Origin: Bacteroidia bacterium
GTDB taxonomy: Bacteria > Bacteroidota > Bacteroidia > Flavobacteriales > Flavobacteriaceae
Assembly (NCBI GenBank): GCA_030427585.1
Contig: JAUIBW010000002.1
Coordinates: 186,001 to 250,000 of the forward strand
Direction: 5' to 3'
DNA length: 64,000 nucleotides
A program made the position numbers and the translations under genes. Each line of letters starts with the position of its first letter. The stretch's first letter is position 1. This document shows, piece after piece, positions 8,981 to 17,743 of this stretch. Below the pieces are notes generated by a model that had not been told where the DNA came from, searched no databases, and saw only the letters and a list, made by a program, of their open reading frames with translations.

Positions 8981-11900
8981 ATGAAAAAACATATAATATA
9001 TATCATACTACTGCTTTTAGGTTGGAACCTTCAGGCCCAGGTAGTATTATCAGACAAGAACTATATACATACCACAGTTCCGCAAGTAGCGTTAACGATT
9101 GCAGAACTAGAAAATGTAAACTGCGCTAACATTAATGATATAGACAAAGCTATAGAAAGTGTGACCTATTTTGATGGATTGGGTAGACCGATACAACAAC
9201 GAGCCATCAAAGCTTCACCAGATGGTAAGGATATTGTAACCCACATCGAGTATGATGCCTATGGCAGACAAGCAAAACAATACCTACCTTTTGAGGCAGA
9301 CAATACGATTGGGAGTTATAAAGAGATTAATGTCAATACCGATATCAACCAGTATTATAAGGATACCTATGCTAGTGATTTCCCTGGGATCACCGATCTT
9401 AATCAGATCAATGCCTACTCAGAGAGCCTTTTTGATGGTTCACCGCTTAACAGGGTAATAAAAGTTGGTGCTCCCGGTACAGCCTGGAAAGCAAACCCCA
9501 GTAGTGATGCAGATCATGCGATAAAGACTGATTGGTATACCAATACTGCTAATGAGGTAGTGTATCATAAAGTAGTTTTTGCCAACCCCAGTGATACAGA
9601 GAAACCTAGTTTAGTACAAGAAGGATATTATGGCGCAAATCAACTATATATCACTATTACTCAGGATGAGAACTGGACTCCGGCAGATGGCAATAACCAT
9701 ACGACCAAAGAGTATAAAGATAAACAAGGTAGAGTGATTTTAAAGCGAACCTATAATGCTGGAGCAGCACATGACACCTATTATGTCTATGATAGGTTTG
9801 GTAAACTTACCTATGTGATTTCACCTAAAGTGAATGTTGCAGATGGGGTATCAGAGAGTGAGTTATCTGAATTGTGCTATCAATACCATTATGATTATAG
9901 AAACCGATTGATTGAAAAGAAGGTTCCTGGTAAAGATTGGGAATATATTGTATATAACAAGCTAGACCAGCCTATTATGACTCAAGATGCCAGTTTAAGA
10001 AAAGAAATGACAGGTAAGGCCTGGGATCAATGGCTGTTTACCAAATATGATGCTTTTGGGAGGGTACTGTACACAGGTACCGTTATAAACGGAGCTAATA
10101 GAAAGGTTATTCAGAATAAAGTAAATAGTGCTACAACGCCACAATATGAATCTAAAATAACCTCTCCTATAGCTATTGGAGGTACCACTGTTTATTATTC
10201 TAAAGATGCATATCCAACAAGTATCTATAAGGTGTTTACCATCAATTATTACGATGATTACAATTTTGATCTTGCAGGGTTAACCAATCCTGGCACTGCA
10301 TACGGAAAAACTATTTCTGATCAAACCAAGACACTACCTACAGGAAGTAAAGTACGAGTATTAAATACGAATTACTGGATTACTAACGTTACCTGGTATG
10401 ATCAAAAAGCAAGACCGATATATGTAGCGAGTAAAAATGAGTATCTAAACACTACAGATGTTATAGAAACCAAGCTGGATTTTGTGGGCAAAGTAGAAAA
10501 AAGCAAGACCACTCATGTTAAAGATAGCAATACAGCGATTGTAACTCTAGATAGTCTTACCTATGATCATATGGGTAGGCCATTGACCCAAACCCAAAAG
10601 ATCAATGATCAAGCCGTTGAAACTATTGTTGAAAATAGGTATGATAAATTAGGACAGTTAGAAAGCAAGAAAACAGGTGGTGGATTACAAGAGGTGGATT
10701 ATACCTATAATGTACGGGGTTGGCTTACTAAAATTAATGATCCTAATACTGCTCTTGGAAATAAGCTTTTCGCATTTAAAATTAATTACAACGCACCGCA
10801 ACATGGAGCTACGGCATTGTTTAATGGTAATATCTCTGAAACCACTTGGAAAACTGCCAATGATAATGTAGAGCGACATTATAAATATTCTTATGATAAT
10901 TTAAACAGAATAGTAGGAGCAATTAGTAGTGATGGTAACTATAATCTAAGTGGTGTTACTTACGATAAAACAGGAAATATCCTCTCTCTAAATCGAAAAG
11001 GGCATTTGAATACCGCAGCTAATTCTTTTGGGGATATGGATATCCTGACATATACCTATGACAGTGGTAATAAACTCTTAAAAGTAGCTGATACAGGGAA
11101 TCCAACTTTTGGTTTTAAAGATGGTAGCAATACGGGTAATGATTATGCGTATGATGCTAATGGAAATATGACCGTAGATAATAATAAAAATATCAGCGGA
11201 ATAGTATATAATCACCTAAATTTGCCTACCAGAATTAATGTTAATGGAGGTACGGAATATATTAATTACATATATGATGCTGTAGGAACAAAGCTTAAAA
11301 AGATTGCAACTACAACTAATGGTAAGATTTTTACAGAGTATGCTGGTAATTATGTTTATAAAAACAGTAATTTAGAGTTTTTTAATCATTCAGAGGGCAT
11401 TGTAGAACATGAAGCAGATGGGTATAAATATGTTTATCAGTATCGCGATCATCTTCAAAATGTAAGACTCTCGTATAAAGATGCTAACAAAGATGGTGCT
11501 ATCACACAAGATGAGATTGTTGAAGAAAAAAACTACTATCCTTTCGGTATGACTCATTCTGGATATAATAATATGTTACGTGGTAGAAAGCATAATTACG
11601 GATTTAATGGTGTTGAATATATGACTGATTTAGATTTAAATATTTATGAAATGGATGTTCGCAAATACAACCCTTCTATTGCCAGGTTTACTTCTATTGA
11701 CCCTGTTACACATCACTCTATGTCACCATATGTTGCGTTTGACAATAATCCTGTTTTTTGGGTTGATCCTACGGGAGCAGATGCACAAGATCCTATAAAA
11801 GAAAAGCATGTTTTCATAACTTCAAAAGTTGATGAGCATAATGTTACACATATAACTCAAACAACAATAAATACCACAACCACAACTAATGAGGACGGTA

Positions 11901-12517
11901 GTGTTTCTGTAGTCTATTCTTCAGGTTCAATAACAAATACGGTTGATGCTAACGGAAAAGTAACAAAAGGTTCAACCGTAACCACAAAAAGGGGTGCAAT
12001 TATTAAAGATTCTGATGGTAATGTTTCAGAGAGTAAACCATCTTCGTATACTAGAAAGTCAAAGAGTAATGATAGTGGTTCGGCTTTGGGAGAATGGACA
12101 AAAACTGTTTCTGATTATAACGCAAATAATAAAGGTGTTTATAATAAAGATAAAATTAATAGTCTTGCAACTAATACAAAAAGATCAGCGAAAATTGGAG
12201 TTTCTGTTATTGGTGTTTTTGGAGGGCTTGACAAATTAGTTTTTGGAAAACTTGGCGATAATACAAAAAAAATAATTGGGTTATTAGGAGGTACAACAAG
12301 CTCAGATGGAATTATTGATAAGGCTGGTAGCTTAATTACAAACAATATAGGGGCTAATAATAGGTATATGATGATTTATAGTGTTGAGCATATTTATAAT
12401 GATGTAATGATGAAACAAATGAAAACGCCTTCTAACCCAGAGGGTAATAGAAAAAGAGTTGGCCCGACTTCTTTTCAAGATCTCTGGAATGGTGTTAAAA
12501 ATTTCTTTAAAAATTAA
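8981..12517 (+). CDS. RHS protein with variable C-terminal tip
   Basis: 1178 residues: a signal peptide (cut after A-Q), a DUF6443-like N-terminal region (Y-F-D-G-L-G-R-P-I-Q-Q), many YD repeats, then the RHS-associated core (A-R-F-T-S-I-D-P, with D-P-T-G-A-D at about 930). RHS cores form a cage around a C-terminal toxin that is released after self-cleavage. Here the tip is residues 935-1178, rich in T, S, K and N, with a hydrophobic G-rich stretch (I-G-V-S-V-I-G-V-F-G-G) that could insert in membranes. The tip and downstream genes look AT-richer than the core, as expected for an exchangeable toxin module. The tip's activity is not recognised. Confidence 0.85.
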   Translation: MKKHIIYIILLLLGWNLQAQVVLSDKNYIHTTVPQVALTIAELENVNCANINDIDKAIESVTYFDGLGRPIQQRAIKASPDGKDIVTHIEYDAYGRQAKQYLPFEADNTIGSYKEINVNTDINQYYKDTYASDFPGITDLNQINAYSESLFDGSPLNRVIKVGAPGTAWKANPSSDADHAIKTDWYTNTANEVVYHKVVFANPSDTEKPSLVQEGYYGANQLYITITQDENWTPADGNNHTTKEYKDKQGRVILKRTYNAGAAHDTYYVYDRFGKLTYVISPKVNVADGVSESELSELCYQYHYDYRNRLIEKKVPGKDWEYIVYNKLDQPIMTQDASLRKEMTGKAWDQWLFTKYDAFGRVLYTGTVINGANRKVIQNKVNSATTPQYESKITSPIAIGGTTVYYSKDAYPTSIYKVFTINYYDDYNFDLAGLTNPGTAYGKTISDQTKTLPTGSKVRVLNTNYWITNVTWYDQKARPIYVASKNEYLNTTDVIETKLDFVGKVEKSKTTHVKDSNTAIVTLDSLTYDHMGRPLTQTQKINDQAVETIVENRYDKLGQLESKKTGGGLQEVDYTYNVRGWLTKINDPNTALGNKLFAFKINYNAPQHGATALFNGNISETTWKTANDNVERHYKYSYDNLNRIVGAISSDGNYNLSGVTYDKTGNILSLNRKGHLNTAANSFGDMDILTYTYDSGNKLLKVADTGNPTFGFKDGSNTGNDYAYDANGNMTVDNNKNISGIVYNHLNLPTRINVNGGTEYINYIYDAVGTKLKKIATTTNGKIFTEYAGNYVYKNSNLEFFNHSEGIVEHEADGYKYVYQYRDHLQNVRLSYKDANKDGAITQDEIVEEKNYYPFGMTHSGYNNMLRGRKHNYGFNGVEYMTDLDLNIYEMDVRKYNPSIARFTSIDPVTHHSMSPYVAFDNNPVFWVDPTGADAQDPIKEKHVFITSKVDEHNVTHITQTTINTTTTTNEDGSVSVVYSSGSITNTVDANGKVTKGSTVTTKRGAIIKDSDGNVSESKPSSYTRKSKSNDSGSALGEWTKTVSDYNANNKGVYNKDKINSLATNTKRSAKIGVSVIGVFGGLDKLVFGKLGDNTKKIIGLLGGTTSSDGIIDKAGSLITNNIGANNRYMMIYSVEHIYNDVMMKQMKTPSNPEGNRKRVGPTSFQDLWNGVKNFFKN

Positions 12518-12520
12518 ATT

Positions 12521-12706
12521 ATGGAATTAATTAACGAATATCCGGTATTGTTTAGGTATATAATAGTAAGTATTAGTTTAATATTAGTTTATTATTTTTC
12601 TGAATATATTATTAAAATATTAAAACTTAAAATTAACCGTTTTCAATTTGCCATTTTTGTTTTTGGATTATACCTAGTTCTTGATTTAATACTTAATTGG
12701 TCATAA
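12521..12706 (+). CDS. two-TM small protein, candidate RHS immunity
   Basis: A 61-residue protein with two hydrophobic helices joined by a basic loop (I-I-K-I-L-K-L-K-I-N-R). It starts three bases after the RHS stop, the position of cognate immunity genes. It is paralogous to the next ORF. The immunity role is inferred from position; a membrane immunity protein would fit a membrane-active tip. Confidence 0.55.
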   Translation: MELINEYPVLFRYIIVSISLILVYYFSEYIIKILKLKINRFQFAIFVFGLYLVLDLILNWS

Positions 12707-12713
12707 AAAAAAT

Positions 12714-12884
12714 ATGTCTATTCTGATAGAAGCTATAATTGGTTTTTTATTCATATTGATATTGTATCTATGTTCAGATAGAATAATAAAAACATTTAAG
12801 CTTAAAATGACTAAAACGCAATTTCTTTTATTAATGATTGCATTAGAACATTTAATAGGTATAATAATTCATAGATTATGGTAA
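12714..12884 (+). CDS. two-TM small protein, paralogue of the preceding gene
   Basis: 56 residues from ATG at 12714. It aligns with the previous protein through S-x-x-I-I-K-x-x-K-L-K and a Q-F in the loop between the two hydrophobic helices, so it arose by tandem duplication. It probably shares the RHS transcript, which ends at the terminator at 12912. It may be a second, diverged immunity gene. Confidence 0.5.
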   Translation: MSILIEAIIGFLFILILYLCSDRIIKTFKLKMTKTQFLLLMIALEHLIGIIIHRLW

Positions 12885-12911
12885 AATATTATTAAAAATA
12901 ATAATCTATAC

Positions 12912-12937
12912 AAAGGCGTGGAATTAACCACGCCTTT
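12912..12937 (+). terminator. intrinsic terminator
   Basis: A perfect 10-bp stem AAAGGCGTGG with its complement around the loop AATTAA, with A-runs and T-runs at its edges. It closes the RHS/immunity transcript. A near copy occurs at 13472-13497. Confidence 0.75.
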
Positions 12938-12974
12938 AATACAACTTATTAATCGAGATTGAAAAAAATAAATT

Positions 12975-13445
12975 ATGAGAAAGGTAGGGAGCATCTTTTT
13001 TTGGTCAATTTTTATTATAATATGTGGTATTTCTGTTTTTAGAAATATAGTCATGGATTCAAAGTTTTTTAATAAACATGTATATGATTCAAACTATAAT
13101 GATATGAGATTACAGAATGGTATTATGGATTTACCAGATACTTTTATATATACTGAAGATGATTATTATAAAGATTGGTTGATTTGGGAAAATCCTAACC
13201 CGATATATAATGATACATCATACACTCATTTAAAAAAAATGATTAAGATTGATAATTCTAATCTTATCTTGGAAAATGATTTGTTAAAAAAAATTAATGG
13301 AGATTCTTTAAATTATGAAACAATGAACTTAAACTTTTATTATGATAATGGAAAACATATAATGATACATAAAAATTTTGAAAATGGGGTTGTAACTTCC
13401 ATAGACACAACTAACATATCATTAGATTTTTTACTTAAGAATTAA
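12975..13445 (+). CDS. membrane-anchored unknown, possible orphan immunity protein
   Basis: A 156-residue protein. Residues 6-26 form an N-terminal hydrophobic helix (I-F-F-W-S-I-F-I-I-I-C-G-I-S-V-F). The rest is a polar Y/N/D-rich domain, presumably periplasmic. It lies between two near-identical terminators, as expected for a separate cassette added behind an RHS gene. No family recognised. Confidence 0.55.
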   Translation: MRKVGSIFFWSIFIIICGISVFRNIVMDSKFFNKHVYDSNYNDMRLQNGIMDLPDTFIYTEDDYYKDWLIWENPNPIYNDTSYTHLKKMIKIDNSNLILENDLLKKINGDSLNYETMNLNFYYDNGKHIMIHKNFENGVVTSIDTTNISLDFLLKN

Positions 13446-13471
13446 GATAGAGATGTCAATTAATAATATTA

Positions 13472-13497
13472 AAAGGCGTGGTTAATTCTGCGCCTTT
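13472..13497 (+). terminator. intrinsic terminator, second copy
   Basis: AAAGGCG at 13472-13478 pairs with CGCCTTT at 13491-13497. The stem and the word GGCGTGG are shared with the terminator at 12912, which suggests duplication of a gene-plus-terminator unit. Confidence 0.6.
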
Positions 13498-13680
13498 ACT
13501 ATTAGATACAAGATGATCCTTATGAATTATTCTGTTAGACCAAATAAAAAATTGAAACTACCGAAAACTCTACCTCAAAGATCAGATCTATTAGGTTTAG
13601 TTCCGCTGAAATCACTATAGAGTTTTCAACTAAAAATGCTGAAAAAATGAGATTACCGGTAATTCAAAGAGCTAGAATGT

Positions 13681-13950
13681 ATGAAAATTAGAGATTTTTT
13701 ATTTAGATACATTAGATTTATAGCATGGTTGTTACTAATTGTCACCTATTTTAATTTTTCAGAAAGTAAATGTAATCCTTTTGACTCTGTCAGTTTTATC
13801 TCTGTACTATTACTAATTATATTACCTGTAAGTATTTATGCGTTAATAATTTCTCTAAATAAAGCAAAATTAATTTTAGCTTTAATAGGTTTATTATCTT
13901 TAATTAATATATTATTAACTGGTTGTTGGCAATGGACTTTATTAATATAA
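13681..13950 (+). CDS. three-TM small protein
   Basis: An 89-residue, mostly hydrophobic protein with three predicted membrane helices and no recognised domain. It is the last plus-strand gene before the minus-strand lysin cluster. It may be another orphan immunity-type gene or the edge of the RHS cassette region. The preceding 180 bases hold only a doubtful 35-codon ORF. Confidence 0.5.
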   Translation: MKIRDFLFRYIRFIAWLLLIVTYFNFSESKCNPFDSVSFISVLLLIILPVSIYALIISLNKAKLILALIGLLSLINILLTGCWQWTLLI

Positions 13951-13978
13951 CCTTAATTTTTTTACTAAAAATCTTTTT

Positions 13979-14470
13979 CTACACAAACGGATTAATCGCA
14001 GGTTTTCTTCCTTTAGGATATCCCCAGGCTACATATTGCGATTTGGTAGTATCATTATCCAAGTGCACAAAGGTTTTTCCTACTCCAATACGCTTAAATC
14101 CAACTAATTTTGCTGCTACTACTATTTTATTTCTAATAGCTTTGGTAGGCGTGCTGATATCCGCAGCTTTACACGTCGGTATTTTATGAGATGAATTAGA
14201 CACTCCCCCAACTTTGGTATTCCAATAGGCAGTTCTTGCCCCAGAGTTAATATTCTGAAAAACTGGATACCTGGTTTTCTTTTCTAGTCTCTGAAGCATT
14301 CGGATAAACTCGCGATCCATACACCTTCCAGATCCCGGGTGATCAGGACTATCAAATTTCCTCAGATCAATTTTGGGTTTAGTTTTAATGGTTTTCCATA
14401 CTATTACACCCACCACAGTAATAGATACTCCAGCTAAACCCCAAACGATATGTTGCATGTTTTTTAACAT
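13979..14470 (-). CDS. membrane-anchored M15-type DD/LD-peptidase
   Basis: A 163-residue protein. Residues 7-27 form an N-terminal membrane helix, followed by a peptidase M15/VanY-like domain with the zinc triad intact: His95 (S-S-H-K), Asp104 (A-A-D-I) and His136 (F-V-H-L-D). The predicted role is cleavage of peptide stems in peptidoglycan, from a membrane-tethered position. It is the last gene of the minus-strand virion-like operon. A soluble phage endolysin would not need the anchor, so it may be a membrane-bound entry or exit enzyme. Confidence 0.75.
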   Translation of the reverse strand: MLKNMQHIVWGLAGVSITVVGVIVWKTIKTKPKIDLRKFDSPDHPGSGRCMDREFIRMLQRLEKKTRYPVFQNINSGARTAYWNTKVGGVSNSSHKIPTCKAADISTPTKAIRNKIVVAAKLVGFKRIGVGKTFVHLDNDTTKSQYVAWGYPKGRKPAINPFV

Positions 14471-14476
14471 TCGTAA

Positions 14477-14614
14477 CTATTTACCACAATTACACTGCTT
14501 CTTTTTAGCTTCTACCGCTTTGGATTTCATATATATACTAAATCCAAGGTTGATAATACTCACCATTAAAAATAGCTTAAACAGCGTGTTATTCTGCGTG
14601 TTTTCTTTATCCAT
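14477..14614 (-). CDS. 45-aa single-TM protein
   Basis: ATG at 14614. One hydrophobic helix (L-F-K-L-F-L-M-V-S-I-I-N-L-G-F) and a basic tail ending K-K-K-Q-C-N-C-G-K. The CxCGK end could be a small metal or redox motif. It sits in a packed minus-strand operon, 1 base before the 106-aa gene's stop and 6 after the M15 start side. Too small for family assignment. Confidence 0.5.
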   Translation of the reverse strand: MDKENTQNNTLFKLFLMVSIINLGFSIYMKSKAVEAKKKQCNCGK

Positions 14615-14615
14615 A

Positions 14616-14936
14616 TCATTTTTTGTTGTTTTGATCCCTACGTAATTCATCTTCCAGTTGATCGATATAGTGCTTTAATTCATTAATGCGATCCCGTTGT
14701 TTGGTAATGATCTGCTTCATTTCAGTATTGTCTCTCTCCAGTTCCTCAATCCGTTTCTCCATCTTTTCAGACCATTTAAGCAGATTATTGATCACTATAT
14801 CATTGGCCTGTACGGTAAGGTTTTGTGTTTCTGCTTTTTTAAGCTTCTTTTGTGTCCGAAACTGCAATAGGGATTCTACGGCTTTCCAAAATCCATGTGC
14901 TGTAATCACAACAACGGCTAATTTTAAATATTCCAT
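14616..14936 (-). CDS. coiled-coil protein with N-terminal hydrophobic segment
   Basis: A 106-residue protein. Residues 3-22 are moderately hydrophobic (L-K-L-A-V-V-V-I-T-A-H-G-F-W). The rest is one long charged coiled coil (E-K-M-E-K-R-I-E-E-L-E-R-D). It resembles the small membrane-tethered coiled-coil proteins that Bacteroidota phages carry beside lysis genes. It lies between the glucosaminidase and the M15 peptidase, so a lysis or membrane-spanning role is plausible. Confidence 0.55.
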   Translation of the reverse strand: MEYLKLAVVVITAHGFWKAVESLLQFRTQKKLKKAETQNLTVQANDIVINNLLKWSEKMEKRIEELERDNTEMKQIITKQRDRINELKHYIDQLEDELRRDQNNKK

Positions 14937-14943
14937 AGAGTTA

Positions 14944-15573
14944 TTATTTAGGGTTACTTTTATATACCGCCACAGCTATCAGAATAGCTCCAATCCCCAT
15001 ACTGATAATAGGGATAAGTGACACCTTCTTTTTGTTCAACTTTTTTAGTACTATAATTTGCTCAAGTTCCTTCATGATCCTTTTGATCTTACTGGCATAC
15101 TTAGGATCTGTAGCATATCCTGCTTTTGCTACTTCTTCAGCAAAACGATATGGATTTTTTCTATGCTGCATTGCATATCTATATCGCCTATTTCTAAAAA
15201 GCAATCCTGCCCAATCTAAAAAAGAGAAAAAAGGATTTGGATATGCTCTAAATATATCTTTGATCTTATACTTCCATTTCCCTCCAGTGGTTTGTATTGG
15301 ATATCCTGGATAAATAAATGGAAAATGTCGTGTCGGTACAGACGAATATTCGGTGGTAGTGATCCATTGGGTTAAGCCTTGTGACCAACCCCCGTAATTT
15401 TTTCCTGACCCCTTCTTAATACCAAACATCATGTTCCCTTTTGCAGATTTCCCCCAACCAGATTCTAAGGCACTTTGTGCCAGTGCAAACAAAATTGGTA
15501 CTCCAGATTGCTCTGATGCTTTTTTTGCATAGGGATAGTAGCGCATTACAAACTGTTCTTTTCTTGTGGACAT
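14944..15573 (-). CDS. glucosaminidase-type lysozyme with C-terminal TM
   Basis: A 209-residue protein. Residues 5-165 match the endo-beta-N-acetylglucosaminidase/FlgJ-like fold, with catalytic Glu37 in A-L-E-S-G-W-G-K-S and a later Y-A-T-D-P-x-Y motif. It would cut glycan strands. A C-terminal hydrophobic helix (about 183-203, I-P-I-I-S-M-G-I-G-A-I-L-I-A) anchors it, the reverse of the M15 protein. A membrane tail is unusual for a phage lysin and fits the neighbours, nearly all of which are anchored. Confidence 0.75.
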   Translation of the reverse strand: MSTRKEQFVMRYYPYAKKASEQSGVPILFALAQSALESGWGKSAKGNMMFGIKKGSGKNYGGWSQGLTQWITTTEYSSVPTRHFPFIYPGYPIQTTGGKWKYKIKDIFRAYPNPFFSFLDWAGLLFRNRRYRYAMQHRKNPYRFAEEVAKAGYATDPKYASKIKRIMKELEQIIVLKKLNKKKVSLIPIISMGIGAILIAVAVYKSNPK

Positions 15574-15583
15574 ATCTCCTCTC

Positions 15584-16015
15584 TTACGGTATATTAAATA
15601 CTGGGCTCGCTGGAATTTCCAATGGTGTTTTAGCTATATATGATGGAAAATGAATAGATACTTCATCTACATCAGAAGTAAATTCTCCATTGATAGCCAA
15701 AACTCCTAACCCACTCAACTGGCAGAAAAAAAGGTTCCCCTCAGAACTATGAGTTGTCCATGCAATAACTCCTCGTACTTCTTTTGGAGTCGGCATTTTT
15801 AAAACTGTTCCACCACTTGCCGTACCTCCAAGCTGACCTGCCCCACCAACCCTTCTTAGTCGTATATCTATTGAGACCACTAAATTTTCATTGATAACCG
15901 CATATGTATTCTTATTATCTACATAAAATACATTTTCAGAATTAATATTCTCATCCAAAATCGCAAATACCTCTTGCCTGTTTTCCGTAATTATATCCGA
16001 TTGATATCCTGTCAT
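15584..16015 (-). CDS. beta-rich structural-type protein, unknown
   Basis: A 143-residue soluble protein with no signal or membrane helix. It has alternating hydrophobic pattern and Gly-rich loops (G-G-A-G-Q-L-G-G-T-A-S-G-G-T), typical of beta-sandwich virion proteins or spikes. It ends P-A-S-P-V-F-N-I-P. It is one of few genes in this operon without a membrane segment. Function unknown. Confidence 0.5.
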   Translation of the reverse strand: MTGYQSDIITENRQEVFAILDENINSENVFYVDNKNTYAVINENLVVSIDIRLRRVGGAGQLGGTASGGTVLKMPTPKEVRGVIAWTTHSSEGNLFFCQLSGLGVLAINGEFTSDVDEVSIHFPSYIAKTPLEIPASPVFNIP

Positions 16016-16028
16016 TTCTATATCTTTT

Positions 16029-16448
16029 TTATTTACTAATTACTAAAGTCCCCAATACCACTAAACTAACCCCTAACAAAATCTTTTGTAGTTTTCCTCT
16101 TTTTACTTTTCTCTCTTGTCGGGCCAATCTTTCTTCTAATAGAAAAATGGTTTTATCGTTGTTCTGTTGAACCCTTGCATGATTCTCCAGCTTATCGGAT
16201 TGAAAAGAAATAATACTATCCTTCTTTTGGATGAGTAACTGAAATCGTTGATTTGCCAATGACAAACTACTCACTAAGGAATCGTTGTATTTCCCAAGCT
16301 CTAATAATTTGGCAATCTCACGGGATTGTGCAATGGTGAAACAATAGCGTTTTTCATTCCCTGTCTGTTGTAATTTTGGTGTTAAATCCTGCGAAATACT
16401 GATATAACTCGTCATCAGTAAAATCATCAATGGCACTAACTTTTTCAT
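16029..16448 (-). CDS. signal-peptide plus coiled-coil protein, spanin-like partner
   Basis: A 139-residue protein with an N-terminal signal peptide (L-V-P-L-M-I-L-L-M-T-S-Y-I-S-I-S-Q), a central coiled coil and a C-terminal membrane helix (L-L-G-V-S-L-V-V-L-G-T-L). Its first 95 bases lie inside the preceding gene in another frame, like the nested Rz/Rz1 genes. However, it has no lipobox cysteine, so it is not a classic o-spanin. The motif R-Y-C-F-T is notable. I keep the start at 16448 because it gives a proper signal peptide despite the overlap. Confidence 0.55.
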   Translation of the reverse strand: MKKLVPLMILLMTSYISISQDLTPKLQQTGNEKRYCFTIAQSREIAKLLELGKYNDSLVSSLSLANQRFQLLIQKKDSIISFQSDKLENHARVQQNNDKTIFLLEERLARQERKVKRGKLQKILLGVSLVVLGTLVISK

Positions 16449-16713
16449 TTTTCCTAACTATTAGTTTCTCTATTACTTGCTGATCTTTAATTACGAGTGC
16501 AATTAAACTATCCGTTATCAATTCCATTTGCGCTATTTGCTGATCCAATAGGTCATTATTTTCTTTCAAAACAAGGTTTTCCCTTTTCAGTTCCTCAATC
16601 TCTATTTTTTGAATTTGATCTATTGCACTTTCTTCTTCAGGAAGAACTACAAAAAGAATAATAACTACCCCTATACCTATGGCAAGGGGCAGTAGCCATT
16701 TATAATTTTTCAT
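16354..16713 (-). CDS. N-anchored coiled-coil protein, i-spanin-like
   Basis: A 119-residue protein. Residues 5-24 form a membrane helix (W-L-L-P-L-A-I-G-I-G-V-V-I-I-L-F), followed by a periplasmic coiled coil (E-I-E-E-L-K-R-E-N-L-V-L-K-E-N). This is the topology of inner-membrane spanins. The overlapping downstream gene supports a two-component complex linking the membranes. It could instead be a structural membrane protein. Confidence 0.5.
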   Translation of the reverse strand: MKNYKWLLPLAIGIGVVIILFVVLPEEESAIDQIQKIEIEELKRENLVLKENNDLLDQQIAQMELITDSLIALVIKDQQVIEKLIVRKNEKVSAIDDFTDDELYQYFAGFNTKITTDRE

Positions 16714-17054
16714 AAAAAATCGTCTTTAGAGGTTTCTATATCCTTTTTAGGGAATATCTTTTCAAAAACACTCTCCAATAAAAATTTGTGAAATGTTGTT
16801 GCTAAAAGGAATGATATAAAAAGGCTCAGTACTTTCGGCAGATCATATCCTCTGACAAAAAACACAATAATTCCATATACCATCCCTATGATCAATACCT
16901 GGTATCTGTTTCTAATCTTAATCCCCGTACCCCTTCCTATAAACTCAGGTACTCTATAATACATTATTGCTTGAGTGATTAGGATAAAGGAGAAGATATA
17001 TACCCAATCCAGGGTATTCAAAAAATTCGCAAACTGTTCCATAACTATTTCCAT
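16710..17054 (-). CDS. holin-like three-TM protein
   Basis: A 114-residue protein with about three hydrophobic helices (I-F-S-F-I-L-I-T-Q-A-I-M-Y; V-L-I-I-G-M-V-Y-G-I-I-V-F-F; L-S-L-F-I-S-F-L-L-A-T) and a charged C-terminus. Size, topology and position between the peptidoglycan-binding proteins and the spanin-like pair fit a holin. It overlaps the next gene by four bases. The call is by topology only. Confidence 0.5.
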   Translation of the reverse strand: MEIVMEQFANFLNTLDWVYIFSFILITQAIMYYRVPEFIGRGTGIKIRNRYQVLIIGMVYGIIVFFVRGYDLPKVLSLFISFLLATTFHKFLLESVFEKIFPKKDIETSKDDFL

Positions 17055-17066
17055 AACTTCTTAGAT

Positions 17067-17306
17067 TTAAAGGGTTTGTTTAATGTTTATTATTTCTTTT
17101 TCTATAGCCGTTAGTTGAGCATTGGGTATGATATTCTTAACTACATGGGCAACTACAATTATCGCTACTCCTGATATAAGTAATCCACCAATGATTTTTA
17201 ACAGGGTTTGATTGGTAAGGGTAATGGTTACTTCTGTTTTTATCCCATCCTTGTCCACTAATGCATCCAGTATATTACCTATGTTCCTTCTTTTTCTTCT
17301 TTCCAT
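17067..17306 (-). CDS. single-TM small protein
   Basis: A 79-residue protein. It has a basic N-terminus (M-E-R-R-K-R-R-N), a membrane helix at about 36-56 (G-G-L-L-I-S-G-V-A-I-I-V-V-A-H-V-V) and a polar helical tail. The Gly-rich helix resembles those in neighbouring genes. Function unknown; a virion membrane protein is plausible by context. Confidence 0.5.
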   Translation of the reverse strand: MERRKRRNIGNILDALVDKDGIKTEVTITLTNQTLLKIIGGLLISGVAIIVVAHVVKNIIPNAQLTAIEKEIINIKQTL

Positions 17307-17311
17307 TAGAA

Positions 17312-17743
17312 TTATGCTTTTATAAGTTCGTGAATAGGAGTTCCCATTTGATGTTTATCATATGTGTCCTTATCAATACTATCCTTGTTGAAAACCTTTT
17401 TCACTAACTGCTCCGTTTGTTCATCAAACACTTTAGTAATGGTACCTTTCCAGCCGTGATGCCTAAGCAGCCATATTTGTAATCGCTCTACTTCCTTACC
17501 TGTACTTCCTTTGGTCAATAACCAGATTTTTTTAGCTGTAACCTTTGGGGTTACTTTTGCTACTTCCTTTCTTTTAATTATGCAAGGCTCTTCTGGTTGT
17601 ATTTCTTGTGTAGCAGCCTGTATAACTGGTTCTATATTGTGGGAAACCATCTTAGGCTTTCTTTTTTTATTCTTTACAAAGTATACAGCCATAATGCCTA
17701 TACCAATTCCTACTCCTGCAATAATCCAATCGTTTTTAATCAT
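17312..17743 (-). CDS. membrane-anchored peptidoglycan-binding-like protein (1)
   Basis: A 143-residue protein. Residues 5-24 are an N-terminal Gly-rich membrane helix. A proline-rich linker follows, then a PG_binding_1-like helical domain at about 75-118 (G-S-T-G-K-E-V-E-R-L-Q-I-W-L) with the typical repeat-variable end (V-F-D-E-Q-T-E). It probably binds the cell wall while tethered to a membrane. It overlaps the following paralogue-like gene by four bases. Confidence 0.6.
   Translation of the reverse strand: MIKNDWIIAGVGIGIGIMAVYFVKNKKRKPKMVSHNIEPVIQAATQEIQPEEPCIIKRKEVAKVTPKVTAKKIWLLTKGSTGKEVERLQIWLLRHHGWKGTITKVFDEQTEQLVKKVFNKDSIDKDTYDKHQMGTPIHELIKA

Noticed and set aside
13511-13618. 35-codon plus-strand ORF
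   Set aside because: Too short, no ribosome site or neighbour context, and composition similar to noncoding DNA.
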